64,000 nucleotides of DNA from Parasphingopyxis marina (GTDB lineage: Bacteria > Pseudomonadota > Alphaproteobacteria > Sphingomonadales > Sphingomonadaceae), in assembly GCF_014237875.1 (NCBI RefSeq), contig NZ_JACJVJ010000002.1, positions 186,001 to 250,000 of the forward strand, given 5' to 3'. A program made the translations under genes and the position numbers. The notes under the pieces are model-generated. The model ran no database searches and was not told where the DNA came from. It worked only from the letters and a program-made list of their open reading frames with translations. Every line of letters begins with the position of its first letter. The first letter of the stretch is position 1. This document shows positions 1-9,617 of the stretch, piece by piece.

Positions 1-1079
1 AAAGCACCTATTGGCCCGACCTGTGTCTGATCCAGATCGCGGACGGCAAGGAGGCCGCTGCCGTGGATCCCAAAGCGCAGGGACTCGACCTTTCCTCGCT
101 GCTCGAACTGCTCGTGGATAATGAGGATGTGCTCAAGGTGTTTCACGCCGGCGGCCAGGATGTCGAGATCGTCTACAACCTGACGGGCCGGACGCCCCAT
201 CCCATCTTCGACACGCAAATCGCAGCCATGGCGCTGGGGCTGGGCGAGCAGATCGGCTATTCGAACCTCGTCGATGCGTTGCTGGGCCGGCAACTCGACA
301 AGGGCGCGCGTTTTACCGACTGGGGCCGTCGCCCGCTCGACAAGCGACAACTCGACTATGCTGTCGCCGACGTTACCCATCTTGCGGAGCTGTTTCCCAA
401 CATGCTGGACGAACTCCGCAAAACCGGGCGGGGCGCCTGGATCGATGCCGAAATGGATAAGCTCGCCGATCCCTCCAATTACGAGAACGCGCCCGACGAA
501 GCGTGGAAGCGCGTCCGCATCCAGAGCCGCAAGCCCGATGTCCTGGGACGGCTGAAGGCGCTGGCGGCCTGGCGCGAACGCGAGGCGCAGGACAAGAACC
601 TTCCGCGTGGAAGGCTGCTTCGGGACGAAACGCTGGCCGATCTCGCCGCACACCCGCCCAGGCAGCAACAGGCGCTGGGCAAGGTTCGCGGTCTGCCTTC
701 AAGCTGGGCCGGCAACGATATCGGCGGGCGACTGATGAACGTCATGACCAAGGCCGAAGCTTTGCCGGAAAACGAGTTGCCGTCGCGCAAGGACCGCAAG
801 CCGGGTCTTGGCAAGGAAGGCGCGCTCGTCGCCGACCTTCTCAAATTGCTGCTCAAGATACGGGCGCGGGAGATCGGGGTTGCGCCGCGGCTTGTCGCGC
901 GTGCCGACGAGTTGGAGCATCTCGCCGCGGGCCGCCGCGACGATTTGGGAATCCTCACGGGATGGCGCTATGAAGAATTCGGCCGTGACGCGGTCGATCT
1001 TGTGGAAGGGCGGCTGGCGTTCGCGGTCCGTGACGGCAAGCTCAAGATGACGCACGCGGAGGACAAAGAGGATGAATAG
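1..1079 (+). CDS. rnd: Ribonuclease D, 5' end outside the window
   Basis: This is a 3'-5' exoribonuclease of the DEDD family that trims the 3' ends of tRNA precursors and other stable RNAs. The reading frame is open from base 3, and the codons before the track start (TYWPDLCLIQIADG) match the RNase D N-terminal region, so the gene begins upstream of the window and the Exo I D-x-E motif is lost. The visible part has Exo II (HAGGQDVEIV), Exo III (DYAVADVTHL) and an HRDC-like RNA-binding region around WKRVR...WREREAQDKNLPRGRLLRD. The stop overlaps the next start by 8 bases. An rnd-ppx-ppk order is common in alphaproteobacteria. Confidence 0.93.
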   Translation, partial: STYWPDLCLIQIADGKEAAAVDPKAQGLDLSSLLELLVDNEDVLKVFHAGGQDVEIVYNLTGRTPHPIFDTQIAAMALGLGEQIGYSNLVDALLGRQLDKGARFTDWGRRPLDKRQLDYAVADVTHLAELFPNMLDELRKTGRGAWIDAEMDKLADPSNYENAPDEAWKRVRIQSRKPDVLGRLKALAAWREREAQDKNLPRGRLLRDETLADLAAHPPRQQQALGKVRGLPSSWAGNDIGGRLMNVMTKAEALPENELPSRKDRKPGLGKEGALVADLLKLLLKIRAREIGVAPRLVARADELEHLAAGRRDDLGILTGWRYEEFGRDAVDLVEGRLAFAVRDGKLKMTHAEDKEDE

Positions 1080-1416
1080 GTTTTTTTTCGCGATTGCCGC
1101 CACCGCTGTGCTGGCTGCTGGATGCGCCCCCGGCCTGGACGGTCATGACGATAGCTGGATGCCGCCGGCCGCCGACGGTTCGACTGGCGCGCCGATCCCC
1201 GTCGCCGGCGAGGGCCCCTGCGATGCTGAAGCGGCGCAGGGATATGTCGGCCAGCCGATATCAGAAGCGCTGGGCGTCGAGGCAATGCGGTATACGGGTG
1301 CGCGCGAACTGCGCTGGATTGCGCCCGACAGCTCGGTGACGATGGATTACCGGCCCACCCGGCTCAATATCGAATATGACGAAGCCCGCAACGTAACCGC
1401 CATTCGCTGCGGCTAG
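1072..1416 (+). CDS. I78-family protease-inhibitor-like lipoprotein
   Basis: This is a 114-residue exported lipoprotein. The N terminus MNRFFFAIAATAVLAAGC is a lipoprotein signal peptide with lipobox LAAGC, predicting lipidation at Cys18. The C-terminal 65 residues (CDAEAAQGYVGQ ... VTAIRCG) resemble the small I78 elastase-inhibitor family, with two cysteines at the ends of the domain that could form a disulfide. A role as an envelope protease inhibitor is an inference from the fold. The start overlaps rnd, and the stop is interleaved with the convergent ppx stop. The second to fifth codons contain a run of eight T residues. Confidence 0.75.
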   Translation: MNRFFFAIAATAVLAAGCAPGLDGHDDSWMPPAADGSTGAPIPVAGEGPCDAEAAQGYVGQPISEALGVEAMRYTGARELRWIAPDSSVTMDYRPTRLNIEYDEARNVTAIRCG

Positions 1417-2921
1417 CGCAGTCGCATCTCGGGCTCTTTGCCAAAGGCGTCTGCAAGCTGGCGGTGGCGCTTGGCAACCGGCTCACCGTAAAGCTCGGCA
1501 TCGCTATTATCGACATACAGGACGAGGCGATCGCCTTCGATCGCGATTTCGCTGAGCTCAAGCGGTCCGGCGACGCCGCCCGACAGCCGCTGACCGAGCC
1601 GCATAGCCAAGCCCCAGCGCGCGGACTGATCCAGTTCGTCCTGACTGCATAGGCTGACGAACTCGTCCACGCCGCCGGTGCCGCCGCCGAAATTGGTGAA
1701 CAAGGCCTGGGCCATCTTGCCGCGCCCGTTGCTCTCGATCCCCACCCAGTTGCCGTGCAGCGCCATCTCCAGCCCGCGTTCGGCGCGAAACTCGGGATGC
1801 GCGCGCCAACCGGTATCCGCGAGCAGGCAGGCGGCGAGCCGGAGGCGCTTGTCGGTATCGGACTCGGCTTGAAACAGTGGCGCGATCCAGCGGTTGAGAA
1901 GGTCTCCATGTTCGGGGAAGCGGCCCTGCCGCTCTCCTTCGTCGCGGGTCGCTGCGATCAGTGGATCGATGGCGCGGGTTTCATCGTCGAGACGCTCGTA
2001 GAGTAACCCCTCGCGCAGCCCATAGGCCGAGACGATGAGTTCCCCGAGGCCAATCTGCTTGACCAGTTGGGACAATATCGCCGCACCATCTGGAAGATTG
2101 GGGATACGCTGGGCCGCGAGCGAGGGAACTCCGTTGAGTTTGGACGTGTCGATATGGGCAAGCAATCGCACCAGGCGCGCCGGACGATCGGGTTGCATCG
2201 TATAATGATGGACGATCGGCAGCGGAAATTTCGTTCGGTGCATATCCACACGGGCAAGCGCGCGCCACGATCCGCCGACAAGGTAGAAAGGCTGGCCGGC
2301 GCATTGATGCACCCAATCCGCCGATTTCAGCGCCTTGGCCACCGCCCGCTTGAGCGCGCCTTTTTTCTTCTTCTCGCGCAGTTCGGCGACCCGCAAAACG
2401 CCGAGGGGAAAAGATACGCGCTCCCTGACTTCGCCGTCGGAAATTCGCGCCAGTTCGAGGCTGCCCCCACCCAGGTCGCCGACCAGCCCTTCGGCATCAG
2501 GGATTGCCGACAACACCCCGAGCGCGGCAAGTTTTGCTTCATCCTCGCCGGAGAGCAACCGTACCGGCAGCCCGATGGCTTCGAGCTGGGCGATAAAGGC
2601 CGGACCATTCGGGGCATCGCGCACTGCCGCCGTAGCCACCGTGCGCAGATCGGTGACGTTCATTTCGCTCGCAAGCAGACGGAAGCGCCGCAATGTTTCC
2701 ATTGCCGCCGCGATCGCCTTGTCGCAGAGGCCGCCGTCCTCGCGCCGCTCCGCGCCAAGGCCGACCATCACCTTTTCGTTGAACAGGAATGCGGGGAGCC
2801 GGCCATGGCCGTCAAAAACGACGAGCCGGATGGAATTCGAACCGATATCGATGACGGCGGTGCGCCCCTCCCCCTCGGCAGGGTCGTTTTCCTCAGGACG
2901 GAAAAGCGAAATCACAGCCAT
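1413..2921 (-). CDS. ppx: Exopolyphosphatase / pppGpp phosphatase family
   Basis: Ppx/GppA proteins remove terminal phosphate from polyphosphate, and some members hydrolyse pppGpp. This 502-residue protein has the ASKHA-fold phosphate-1 motif AVIDIGSNSIRLVVF near residue 22 and the phosphate-2 motif VGDLGGGSLEL near residue 150. The C-terminal third has the helical, HD-like character of longer Ppx proteins. It lies 43 bases downstream of ppk on the same strand, so synthesis and breakdown of polyphosphate are probably co-transcribed. It converges with the I78 lipoprotein, and the two stop codons overlap. Confidence 0.93.
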   Translation of the reverse strand: MAVISLFRPEENDPAEGEGRTAVIDIGSNSIRLVVFDGHGRLPAFLFNEKVMVGLGAERREDGGLCDKAIAAAMETLRRFRLLASEMNVTDLRTVATAAVRDAPNGPAFIAQLEAIGLPVRLLSGEDEAKLAALGVLSAIPDAEGLVGDLGGGSLELARISDGEVRERVSFPLGVLRVAELREKKKKGALKRAVAKALKSADWVHQCAGQPFYLVGGSWRALARVDMHRTKFPLPIVHHYTMQPDRPARLVRLLAHIDTSKLNGVPSLAAQRIPNLPDGAAILSQLVKQIGLGELIVSAYGLREGLLYERLDDETRAIDPLIAATRDEGERQGRFPEHGDLLNRWIAPLFQAESDTDKRLRLAACLLADTGWRAHPEFRAERGLEMALHGNWVGIESNGRGKMAQALFTNFGGGTGGVDEFVSLCSQDELDQSARWGLAMRLGQRLSGGVAGPLELSEIAIEGDRLVLYVDNSDAELYGEPVAKRHRQLADAFGKEPEMRLR

Positions 2922-2964
2922 TGACGCGAGACCCTAAACGGTTGGGAGACGGCCGGATACCGCC

Positions 2965-5139
2965 TTATCCACGCCTTTTGACGCTGAGTTTCTTGGGCAT
3001 CGAGCCCTGTTCCTGCAACGCTGCGCCCCGGCCTGACAGCGACGGGTTGGTCATGAAATAGCGATGCAGGTTGAATGGCCGGGCGTGTCCGGGCTGGATC
3101 CGCGCATAGCGGCCGTCCGGGCCCAGCTGCCAGCTCTGTTCGTTGTCGATCAGATTGGCGACCATCACCTGGTCGAGAATCTGGGCATGCACGGTCGGGT
3201 TCTGGATCGGCATCATATATTCGACGCGTCGATCGAAATTTCGCGGCATCCAGTCGGCCGAGCTGATGTAAATCTTCGCCTTGCGATTGGGCAGCGCAGC
3301 GCCGTTCCCGAAACAGGCGATGCGGCTATGTTCGAGGAACCGTCCGACGACCGAACGAACCCGGATATTTTCCGACATGCCGGAAACGCCGGGCTTCAGG
3401 CAGCAAATGCCGCGAATGATCAACTCGATCTGCACACCCTCGTTCGATGCCTCATAAAGCTTTTCAATGATCGCCGGATCCACCAGCGAATTCATCTTCG
3501 CCCACACTGCGCCATCCTTGCCGGCGCGGACATTCGCGATCTCCGCATCGATCAGGCCCATCAGGTCGTTGCGCATGTCGCGCGGCGACATCGAAATCAA
3601 CTCCAGATTTTCCGGCTGAACATAGCCGGTGATATAGTTGAATAGCTGCGCCGCATCCCTTCCGGCACGCGGATCGGCGGTGAAGAAGCTGAGATCGGTA
3701 TATATCTTGGCGGTGACCGGGTGATAGTTGCCGGTTCCGAAATGGCAGTAGGTCTTGTGCCCGCCGTCTTCCTTGCGGACGACCATCGTAACCTTGGCGT
3801 GGGTTTTCCATTCGATGAAACCATAGACGACCTGCACGCCCGCGCGTTCCAGTGCGTTCGCCCAGAGCAGGTTTTGTTCCTCGTCGAACCGCGCCTTCAA
3901 TTCGACGACCGCAGTAACCGATTTTCCCGCCTCGGCCGCATCGATCAACGCGCGAATGACGGCGGATTGCTTGCCGGCGCGGTACAGGGTCTGCTTGATC
4001 GCCACGACATCGGGATCGTCGGCCGCCTGTTTCAACAGCGCGACGACGACGTCGAACGTCTCATAGGGATGGTGGACGACAATATCCTTGGTCTTGATCG
4101 CCGCGAAACAGTCTCCGCCATGTTCGCGGATGCGCTCGGGAAAGCGCGGACTGAAGGGCGGGAATTTAAGATCCGGCCGATCTTCCTCAACCAATTGTTC
4201 CAGATCCGATACGCCCAGAAAACCACTGGATTCGGCAACAATCGCATCGGATCCGCCCATCTCCTTGCGGATCAGCTGTTCGATATCTCCGGGAATGTCG
4301 GCCTCGAGCTTCAGCCGGATCACCCTGCCCCGCCGCCGCCGCTTGATCGCGCTGCGGAAATAGCGAACGAGATCCTCGGCTTCTTCCTCCACCTCGATGT
4401 CACTATCGCGGATGATCCGAAATGCGCCCTGCCCCAGCACGTCATAACCAGGGAAAAGAATATGCGTGAAGCGCCGGATGACCGTCTCGATTGCCGCGTA
4501 ACGCGCGGTTTCGCCGGGAATTCGGACGAAGCGGGGCAAGGTCGTCGGCACCATCAAGAGTTCGCGGATCGGCGCGCCATCGCTCTTGCGCTTCAGATCG
4601 AAAACGAGACTGAAGCCCTTGTTCGGAATGAAGGGAAACGGATGGGCCGGATCGAGCGCCTGTGGCGTCAGAACGGGGAAAATATGTTCGTGGAAATGCG
4701 CGGCGAGCCATTTTTCGGCATCGCCCGTAATCTCGGTATCGGACAGCACGAATATTTCGGCCTCAGCCATCAGCCCGCGCAATTCTTCCCAAACGCGCTG
4801 CTGCTCGTCCATCAGCGCATTGGCGCGCTCCGAAACCGCGACAAGTTGCTGGGTGGGCGTCATCCCGTCGGTCGAACGCAGTTCCACGCCTTGCAGTTGC
4901 TGGCCCTTGAGACCGGCGACCCGGACCATGAAGAATTCATCGAGATTGTTGCCCGATATCGACAGGAAGCGCAGCCGTTCCAGCAGCGGATGAGCGTCGT
5001 TTCCAGCCTCTTCCAGCACGCGTTCGTTAAAGCCGAGCCAGCTTAGCTCGCGGTTGAAATAGCGATGCTCGGTACCCGGCTCCGCTTCCGTCTCACGCGA
5101 AAAATCTTCGGTGATATGTTCAGGATTATACTCGTCCAT
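2965..5139 (-). CDS. ppk: Polyphosphate kinase 1
   Basis: PPK1 reversibly transfers the ATP gamma-phosphate to polyphosphate at the membrane. The track ORF (900 aa) begins too early: its first 176 residues are out-of-frame hdaA sequence. The ATG giving MDEYNPEHITEDFS at 5139 produces 724 residues, the usual PPK1 size. Domain order fits the family: the N-terminal domain begins at RYFNRELSWLGFNERVL, a head domain follows, then two PLD-like C-terminal domains with the phospho-acceptor region HFGTGNYHP preceded by WKTHAKVTMVVR. It follows hdaA by 23 bases and precedes ppx. Confidence 0.96.
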   Translation of the reverse strand: MDEYNPEHITEDFSRETEAEPGTEHRYFNRELSWLGFNERVLEEAGNDAHPLLERLRFLSISGNNLDEFFMVRVAGLKGQQLQGVELRSTDGMTPTQQLVAVSERANALMDEQQRVWEELRGLMAEAEIFVLSDTEITGDAEKWLAAHFHEHIFPVLTPQALDPAHPFPFIPNKGFSLVFDLKRKSDGAPIRELLMVPTTLPRFVRIPGETARYAAIETVIRRFTHILFPGYDVLGQGAFRIIRDSDIEVEEEAEDLVRYFRSAIKRRRRGRVIRLKLEADIPGDIEQLIRKEMGGSDAIVAESSGFLGVSDLEQLVEEDRPDLKFPPFSPRFPERIREHGGDCFAAIKTKDIVVHHPYETFDVVVALLKQAADDPDVVAIKQTLYRAGKQSAVIRALIDAAEAGKSVTAVVELKARFDEEQNLLWANALERAGVQVVYGFIEWKTHAKVTMVVRKEDGGHKTYCHFGTGNYHPVTAKIYTDLSFFTADPRAGRDAAQLFNYITGYVQPENLELISMSPRDMRNDLMGLIDAEIANVRAGKDGAVWAKMNSLVDPAIIEKLYEASNEGVQIELIIRGICCLKPGVSGMSENIRVRSVVGRFLEHSRIACFGNGAALPNRKAKIYISSADWMPRNFDRRVEYMMPIQNPTVHAQILDQVMVANLIDNEQSWQLGPDGRYARIQPGHARPFNLHRYFMTNPSLSGRGAALQEQGSMPKKLSVKRRG

Positions 5140-5162
5140 AGCCGCTTTTAGCGTATGGATGA

Positions 5163-5768
5163 TTACACGTCGATGAAACCGAGCGCATTCATCGCATCGC
5201 GAACAAGGCCCAGCGAAATCCGGCTTTGCCTTTCGAAAGCCATCCGGTCGATGGTTTCGATCAGCTGGTGGAGCGCGTAATGGCTGCGTTCCATCCGTTT
5301 CAGCAGATAGTCGATTGCATTTTGCGGTACCGCCAGCCCTTCGGCACCGAAATGCCGGTGAAGTCTTTGCTCGATCAGCGCGTCGCCGGGCTCCTCGATC
5401 TGGATCTTGGGGGTCGCCGCGATCCGCGTACGCAGGTCGGGAAGCGCGATTTTCCATCGCGGAGGCGGTTCGTCGGCAATGATGAGCAGCGGTATCTTGC
5501 TGCTCTGCGCTGCATTCCAGGCATGGAACAGCGATTCTTCGTCTGACAGATCGGCATCGTCGATAACTGTCCCGCCGGTCCTGCCGGCAAACAGCCGGCC
5601 GAGCGAGGAGCGCCCCGATTTGCGGGGGCCGGTCAGCAGCGCCGCCGGAACCGGCCAATGTTGCCAATGGCCGAGATGTCGCAGGGCTTCGCTGTTGCTT
5701 GCGTCGACGATGAACGCGTTGTCGCCGCCGTCTTCGGGCAGGGCAAGCGGCAGTGCGAACTGGCTCAT
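5163..5768 (-). CDS. hdaA: HdaA, DnaA regulatory inactivator
   Basis: Hda/HdaA binds the DNA polymerase sliding clamp and promotes hydrolysis of ATP bound to DnaA, preventing re-initiation of replication. The 201-residue protein has the clamp-binding motif QFALPL at residues 3-8 and an AAA+ core with Walker A GPRKSGRSSLGR. The Walker Lys is Arg, as in E. coli Hda. Walker B (TVIDDADL) and a C-terminal helical lid follow. No DnaA-type DNA-binding domain is present, as expected. The start overlaps the DUF2066 gene by 4 bases (ATGA), so translation is probably coupled. Confidence 0.9.
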   Translation of the reverse strand: MSQFALPLALPEDGGDNAFIVDASNSEALRHLGHWQHWPVPAALLTGPRKSGRSSLGRLFAGRTGGTVIDDADLSDEESLFHAWNAAQSSKIPLLIIADEPPPRWKIALPDLRTRIAATPKIQIEEPGDALIEQRLHRHFGAEGLAVPQNAIDYLLKRMERSHYALHQLIETIDRMAFERQSRISLGLVRDAMNALGFIDV

Positions 5769-7030
5769 TCGCTTTCCGGCGGCGCGGCCCTGCTGATCCT
5801 CAAGGTGCCGGCACCGCGTTGAACGGTGAAGCCACGCGCAGCGAGCGCCGAAGCCAGCGTATCGAGATCGCCGATATAATTGACCTCCATCAGCGAAACG
5901 CCGCCGACGGCGAGGCTGGAGGTGCTGGCGCCGCGCACCCCCGGCGTGCCCCGTACAGCCGCTTCGCTGGACCGGACCGCGTTCGCATCGGGCGTTACGA
6001 CCTGAATCGTGTATCGGCCGGTAGACGTCGCCTGTTCGGTGTTCACGGCCTCCACAGTGGTCCGCGGTGCCTGGGCCACGCTTTCATCGAGCTGGTCGAG
6101 CGCCTCTTCCAGCGCATCCTCGTCGATACCGAATTCGAAATTCAGCGAAGGATCGGGCCGGAGACGGCCATCTTCAAGCGCCGCAGCATAGGCGGCGTCG
6201 ATCCGGCTCACGCCCGCGTCGAGAAGCTGGTCGAGACTGTCGCTGCTCCGCACACGGAGCGAGAATTGCGTGATCAGCGTGCGGTCCGGACCGTGATAGG
6301 CGACGAAACGGCCGACGACCGGCCCGCCCGGATAGGAATATTGAAGATGGACGACCGGCACGACGACGTCGGCGGCGCCATAGGAATCGAGCAGGAATCG
6401 CCACCAGCCACGACCTGGTCGGCCCGTCTGGCCGACGGTCAGTAGCATCGGCGTCGCACCGGATGCGCTCGCGCGGACATAATCGATCGGGCTTTCGCCG
6501 GTGCGGAACCGCACCCAGGCATTCTGCCATGGCGTCCGTTCCTCGAAACCTTGCGGGGTCGATCCGATCCATTGGACCGGTACGACCAGCATCGGTGGCG
6601 ATCGGCGGATAACGCCCGACACACCGAGATACCGGCTCGCACGGGCGCGATCGAACATCACGCCGAGCCGCGCGACATAACGGGTCGGTCCGATCTGCTC
6701 TTCCTCGACGATGATGCCGGTGACGATGGCGCTCAGCGATTCATCGCTGAGATTGGGGGCCGAATTGCTGTGGCCGCCCGTGATCCGGTTCCACAGCATC
6801 CGCCAGCCAACCCGCTCTGCGCGCGTCCAGGCGATACGGCGGGCATCCTCGGCATTCTCGCCCGAAGCATCGACCGTTATTCCCGTGACCTCATAATTGG
6901 CGGAGACATCGAACCCGAAATCACGCGGGTTTTGCGGGTCCTCCTGCTGCGCATACAGGATCCCGGTTGCCCCCAATGCCAGCGCAGCCAGTGCGCCGAG
7001 CGCCTTCAGATTCTTTTTTACTAACTGCAT
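5765..7030 (-). CDS. DUF2066 exported protein
   Basis: This is an uncharacterised protein of the DUF2066 family, which commonly lies beside purM and hdaA in alphaproteobacteria. The start was moved from 7066 to the ATG at 7030 because MQLVKKNLKALGALAALALGATGILYAQ is a clear signal peptide and an AAAAGG-like Shine-Dalgarno sequence precedes it. The mature part contains a DUF2066-type region (about residues 35-250), acidic stretches such as IDEDALEEALDQLDE, and a C-terminal repeat-like segment (SLAVGGVSLMEVNYIGDLDTL). Function is unknown. It is probably periplasmic and is translated together with hdaA. Confidence 0.8.
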   Translation of the reverse strand: MQLVKKNLKALGALAALALGATGILYAQQEDPQNPRDFGFDVSANYEVTGITVDASGENAEDARRIAWTRAERVGWRMLWNRITGGHSNSAPNLSDESLSAIVTGIIVEEEQIGPTRYVARLGVMFDRARASRYLGVSGVIRRSPPMLVVPVQWIGSTPQGFEERTPWQNAWVRFRTGESPIDYVRASASGATPMLLTVGQTGRPGRGWWRFLLDSYGAADVVVPVVHLQYSYPGGPVVGRFVAYHGPDRTLITQFSLRVRSSDSLDQLLDAGVSRIDAAYAAALEDGRLRPDPSLNFEFGIDEDALEEALDQLDESVAQAPRTTVEAVNTEQATSTGRYTIQVVTPDANAVRSSEAAVRGTPGVRGASTSSLAVGGVSLMEVNYIGDLDTLASALAARGFTVQRGAGTLRISRAAPPESE

Positions 7031-7092
7031 TGGGGGCCTTTTGACGACTTGCCCGTGGAAATCCAAGAGCGATGTGGCTAGTCGCTATAAAC

Positions 7093-8199
7093 ATGAACGC
7101 CAAGCACAATTCTCCCGAATCCTACAGCTACGAAAAGGCCGGGGTTTCCATCGCGGCCGGCAACGCCCTGGTGAAGGCCATAGCGCCGCTCGCACGAGCT
7201 ACCGCGCGCCCCGGGGCCGATGCCGATCTCGGCGGATTCGGCGGCTTTTTCGATCTCAAGGCGGCAGGCTATTCGGACCCGTTGCTCGTTGCCGCCAATG
7301 ACGGGGTCGGCACCAAGGTAAAACTTGCCATCGATTACGACCGACATGACCGGATTGGCATCGATCTCGTCGCGATGTGCGTCAACGATCTGATCGTCCA
7401 GGGTGCCGAACCGCTATTTTTCCTCGATTATTTCGCGACAGGAAAGCTTGACGGGGGCGTTGCCGAGCGCGTCGTCGCGGGAATCGCCGAAGGCTGCAAG
7501 ATCGCAGGCTGTGCGCTGATCGGCGGTGAAACGGCGGAAATGCCGGGCATGTACGCCGACGGCGATTATGATCTCGCCGGATTCTGCGTCGGCGCCGTCG
7601 AGCGCGGCGAGGCGTTGACCGGAGACGGAGTGGCCGCTGGCGATGTCATCCTCGGCCTCGCCTCTTCCGGCGTACACTCCAACGGCTATTCGCTCGTCCG
7701 CAAGCTGGCGGCCGACAAGGGTTGGAAGCTGGACCGTCCCGCCCCTTTCGATCAGGATCGGCTGCTCGTCGATGCGCTGATCGAACCGACAAAGATTTAC
7801 GTTAAATCGCTGTTGCCGCTGGTCAGGGGTGGCAAGATCAAGGCGATGGCGCATATCACCGGCGGCGGCCTGTTGGAAAATATCCCGCGCGTGCTCGGCG
7901 ACGGGCTTCATGCCCATGTCGAGGCGGGAAACTGGCCGCAGCCGCGGCTGATGGCGTTCCTGCAGGCGCAGGGGAATATCGAACCGGCTGAAATGGCGCG
8001 GACTTTCAATTGCGGAATCGGCATGGCGATCCTTGTTGCTCAGGACGTTGCTGAAGAAGTCGAAGCAGCGCTCGCCGAAGCCGGCGAGACCGTCCACCGT
8101 ATCGGCCGGATCGAAGCCAGCGAAAAGGGCTGCACCGTTTCGGGTTCGGCGGACGACTGGTCGGCGATGGTCGCCTGGAGCGCCACCCATAATGGCTGA
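7093..8199 (+). CDS. purM: Phosphoribosylformylglycinamidine cyclo-ligase (AIR synthetase)
   Basis: PurM closes the imidazole ring of 5-aminoimidazole ribotide in purine synthesis, using ATP. The track ORF starts at 7072, but the ATG at 7093 ([18 protein letters not shown]) matches the family N terminus better; the earlier ATG cannot be excluded. Family motifs are present: [11 protein letters not shown], the nucleotide and substrate region [28 protein letters not shown] and [15 protein letters not shown]. It is divergent from the DUF2066 gene, with a 62-base gap, and overlaps purN by 8 bases. Confidence 0.96.
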   Translation: MNAKHNSPESYSYEKAGVSIAAGNALVKAIAPLARATARPGADADLGGFGGFFDLKAAGYSDPLLVAANDGVGTKVKLAIDYDRHDRIGIDLVAMCVNDLIVQGAEPLFFLDYFATGKLDGGVAERVVAGIAEGCKIAGCALIGGETAEMPGMYADGDYDLAGFCVGAVERGEALTGDGVAAGDVILGLASSGVHSNGYSLVRKLAADKGWKLDRPAPFDQDRLLVDALIEPTKIYVKSLLPLVRGGKIKAMAHITGGGLLENIPRVLGDGLHAHVEAGNWPQPRLMAFLQAQGNIEPAEMARTFNCGIGMAILVAQDVAEEVEAALAEAGETVHRIGRIEASEKGCTVSGSADDWSAMVAWSATHNG

Positions 8200-9157
8200 C
8201 CGCGCGCGCGTCGCCGTGCTGATCTCCGGCCGGGGATCGAATATGGCGGCGCTGCTCTATGCGGCGAAAAGCGGAAATTGTCCCTATGAGATCGCCCTCG
8301 TCGCGGCCAATGATCCGGACGCGGCCGGACTGATATTGGCGAAAGCCGAAGGCGTTCCGGTTTTCGCGCAGAGCCACAAGGGCATGAAGCGCGGCGAATT
8401 CGACGTGATCCTGGACCGCGAAATTCGCAACGCCGGCGCCGACTATGTCGCGCTTGCCGGCTACATGCGGCTGCTCTCGCCAGAATTCGTTGGCAAGTGG
8501 AAGGATCGTATCCTCAACATCCATCCCTCGCTGCTGCCCAGATATAAGGGGCTCGACACGCATGAGCGTGCTATCAAGGCGGGCGATACGGTATCGGGGT
8601 GCACGGTCCATCTGGTGACGGCGGAACTCGACGACGGGCCCGTTCTCGGCCAGACCGAAGTCGCGATCCTGCCCGGCGACACGTCCGATACCTTGGCCGC
8701 GCGCATCCTGTTCGCCGAGCACCAACTCTATTCGCGCGTGCTCTCCGATTATGTTTCGCGCGAACTCGATCCCGACTGGCTCGTCGAAAAGGTAGGCGAG
8801 CTGGCGCTGGCGTTGCCCGAGACGCATTTCCGCGAATCGCATGGCGCACCGGGCTGGCGGGTCGGCAGCGAAAGCACCGGCAAGTTTTTTGCCTATGTCT
8901 CGGTCCGGCATCATGGCGAGGATGCGATCGCCCTGCTCGCCAAGACGAGCGGCCCTGACGAGATGGCCGCGCTGATCGAGGCCGAGCCGGAGCTATACTA
9001 TCGCCCCGCTTACTACGGCGCCTCGGGCTGGATCGCGGTCCGCCTCGATACCGGGAACACCGATTGGAACCATATCGAAGCATGGCTGCGGAAAAGCTGG
9101 AGCATGGTCGCGCCGAAAAAGCTTACGCGGTTGTTTGATGCCGCCGCCGAATTCTGA
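8192..9157 (+). CDS. purN: Phosphoribosylglycinamide formyltransferase fused to a MmcQ/YjbR-like domain
   Basis: PurN transfers a formyl group from 10-formyl-THF to GAR. The start was moved to 8192 ([21 protein letters not shown]), overlapping the purM stop. Residues 1-200 form a complete PurN domain with the catalytic NIHPSLLP stretch and [10 protein letters not shown]. The protein is 321 residues against about 200 for a typical PurN. The extra 110 residues ([15 protein letters not shown] ... [10 protein letters not shown] ... [14 protein letters not shown]) resemble a MmcQ/YjbR (CyaY-like fold) domain. The frame is continuous, so this looks like a genuine fusion. The role of the added domain is unknown. 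Confidence 0.92.
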   Translation: MADRARVAVLISGRGSNMAALLYAAKSGNCPYEIALVAANDPDAAGLILAKAEGVPVFAQSHKGMKRGEFDVILDREIRNAGADYVALAGYMRLLSPEFVGKWKDRILNIHPSLLPRYKGLDTHERAIKAGDTVSGCTVHLVTAELDDGPVLGQTEVAILPGDTSDTLAARILFAEHQLYSRVLSDYVSRELDPDWLVEKVGELALALPETHFRESHGAPGWRVGSESTGKFFAYVSVRHHGEDAIALLAKTSGPDEMAALIEAEPELYYRPAYYGASGWIAVRLDTGNTDWNHIEAWLRKSWSMVAPKKLTRLFDAAAEF

Positions 9158-9617
9158 ACTGCCCGCGCTGACGATTGAACGGGCTGACCCCCGCAGCCCG
9201 GATGCGGTGGTCCTGCTCGACCGCCTTTCGAACGCCTTGGCGGCAATGACCGGCTCGAGCGGCCGAGGGTCTTTCGACATCACTGATATCGACGGGGAAC
9301 GTGCGGCGTTCCTGCTCGCATATGACGAAGAAGGGCGCGCCGTCGGCTGCGGCAGCTATCGGCCCTTTTCGCCGGACGAAGCGGAAATCAAACGCATGCT
9401 CGCTTTGCCCGGCACCCGCGGTGTCGGCGGTGCGCTGCTGGTTACGCTCGAACGGATGGCGTGCGCCGACGGCTATGCGACGGCACTGGTCGAGACGCGC
9501 AAAGTCAACCAACGAGCCGTTGGGTTTTACGAACGCCACGGATACCGGCGGATACCGAATTACGGGAAGTATCGCGGGCGGCCGGAAGCCGTCTGTTTCT
9601 CCAAATCGCTAGGTTGA
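9138..9617 (+). CDS. GNAT-family N-acetyltransferase
   Basis: This is a 159-residue protein of the GNAT superfamily, which transfers acetyl groups from acetyl-CoA to amines; the substrate cannot be told. The CoA-binding motif A is seen as PGTRGVGGALLVTLE around residue 95, followed by TALVETRKVNQRAVGFYERHGYRR, the typical strand beta5 and alpha4 region. Translation could start at ATG 9138 or the adjacent TTG 9135. It overlaps the purN 3' end by 20 bases in another frame, so it probably belongs to the purM-purN transcript. Confidence 0.85.
   Translation: MPPPNSELPALTIERADPRSPDAVVLLDRLSNALAAMTGSSGRGSFDITDIDGERAAFLLAYDEEGRAVGCGSYRPFSPDEAEIKRMLALPGTRGVGGALLVTLERMACADGYATALVETRKVNQRAVGFYERHGYRRIPNYGKYRGRPEAVCFSKSLG

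Noticed and set aside
5140-5667. N-terminal extension of ppk in the ORF track
   Set aside because: It is hdaA sequence in another frame; PPK1 proteins start near MDEYNPEH.
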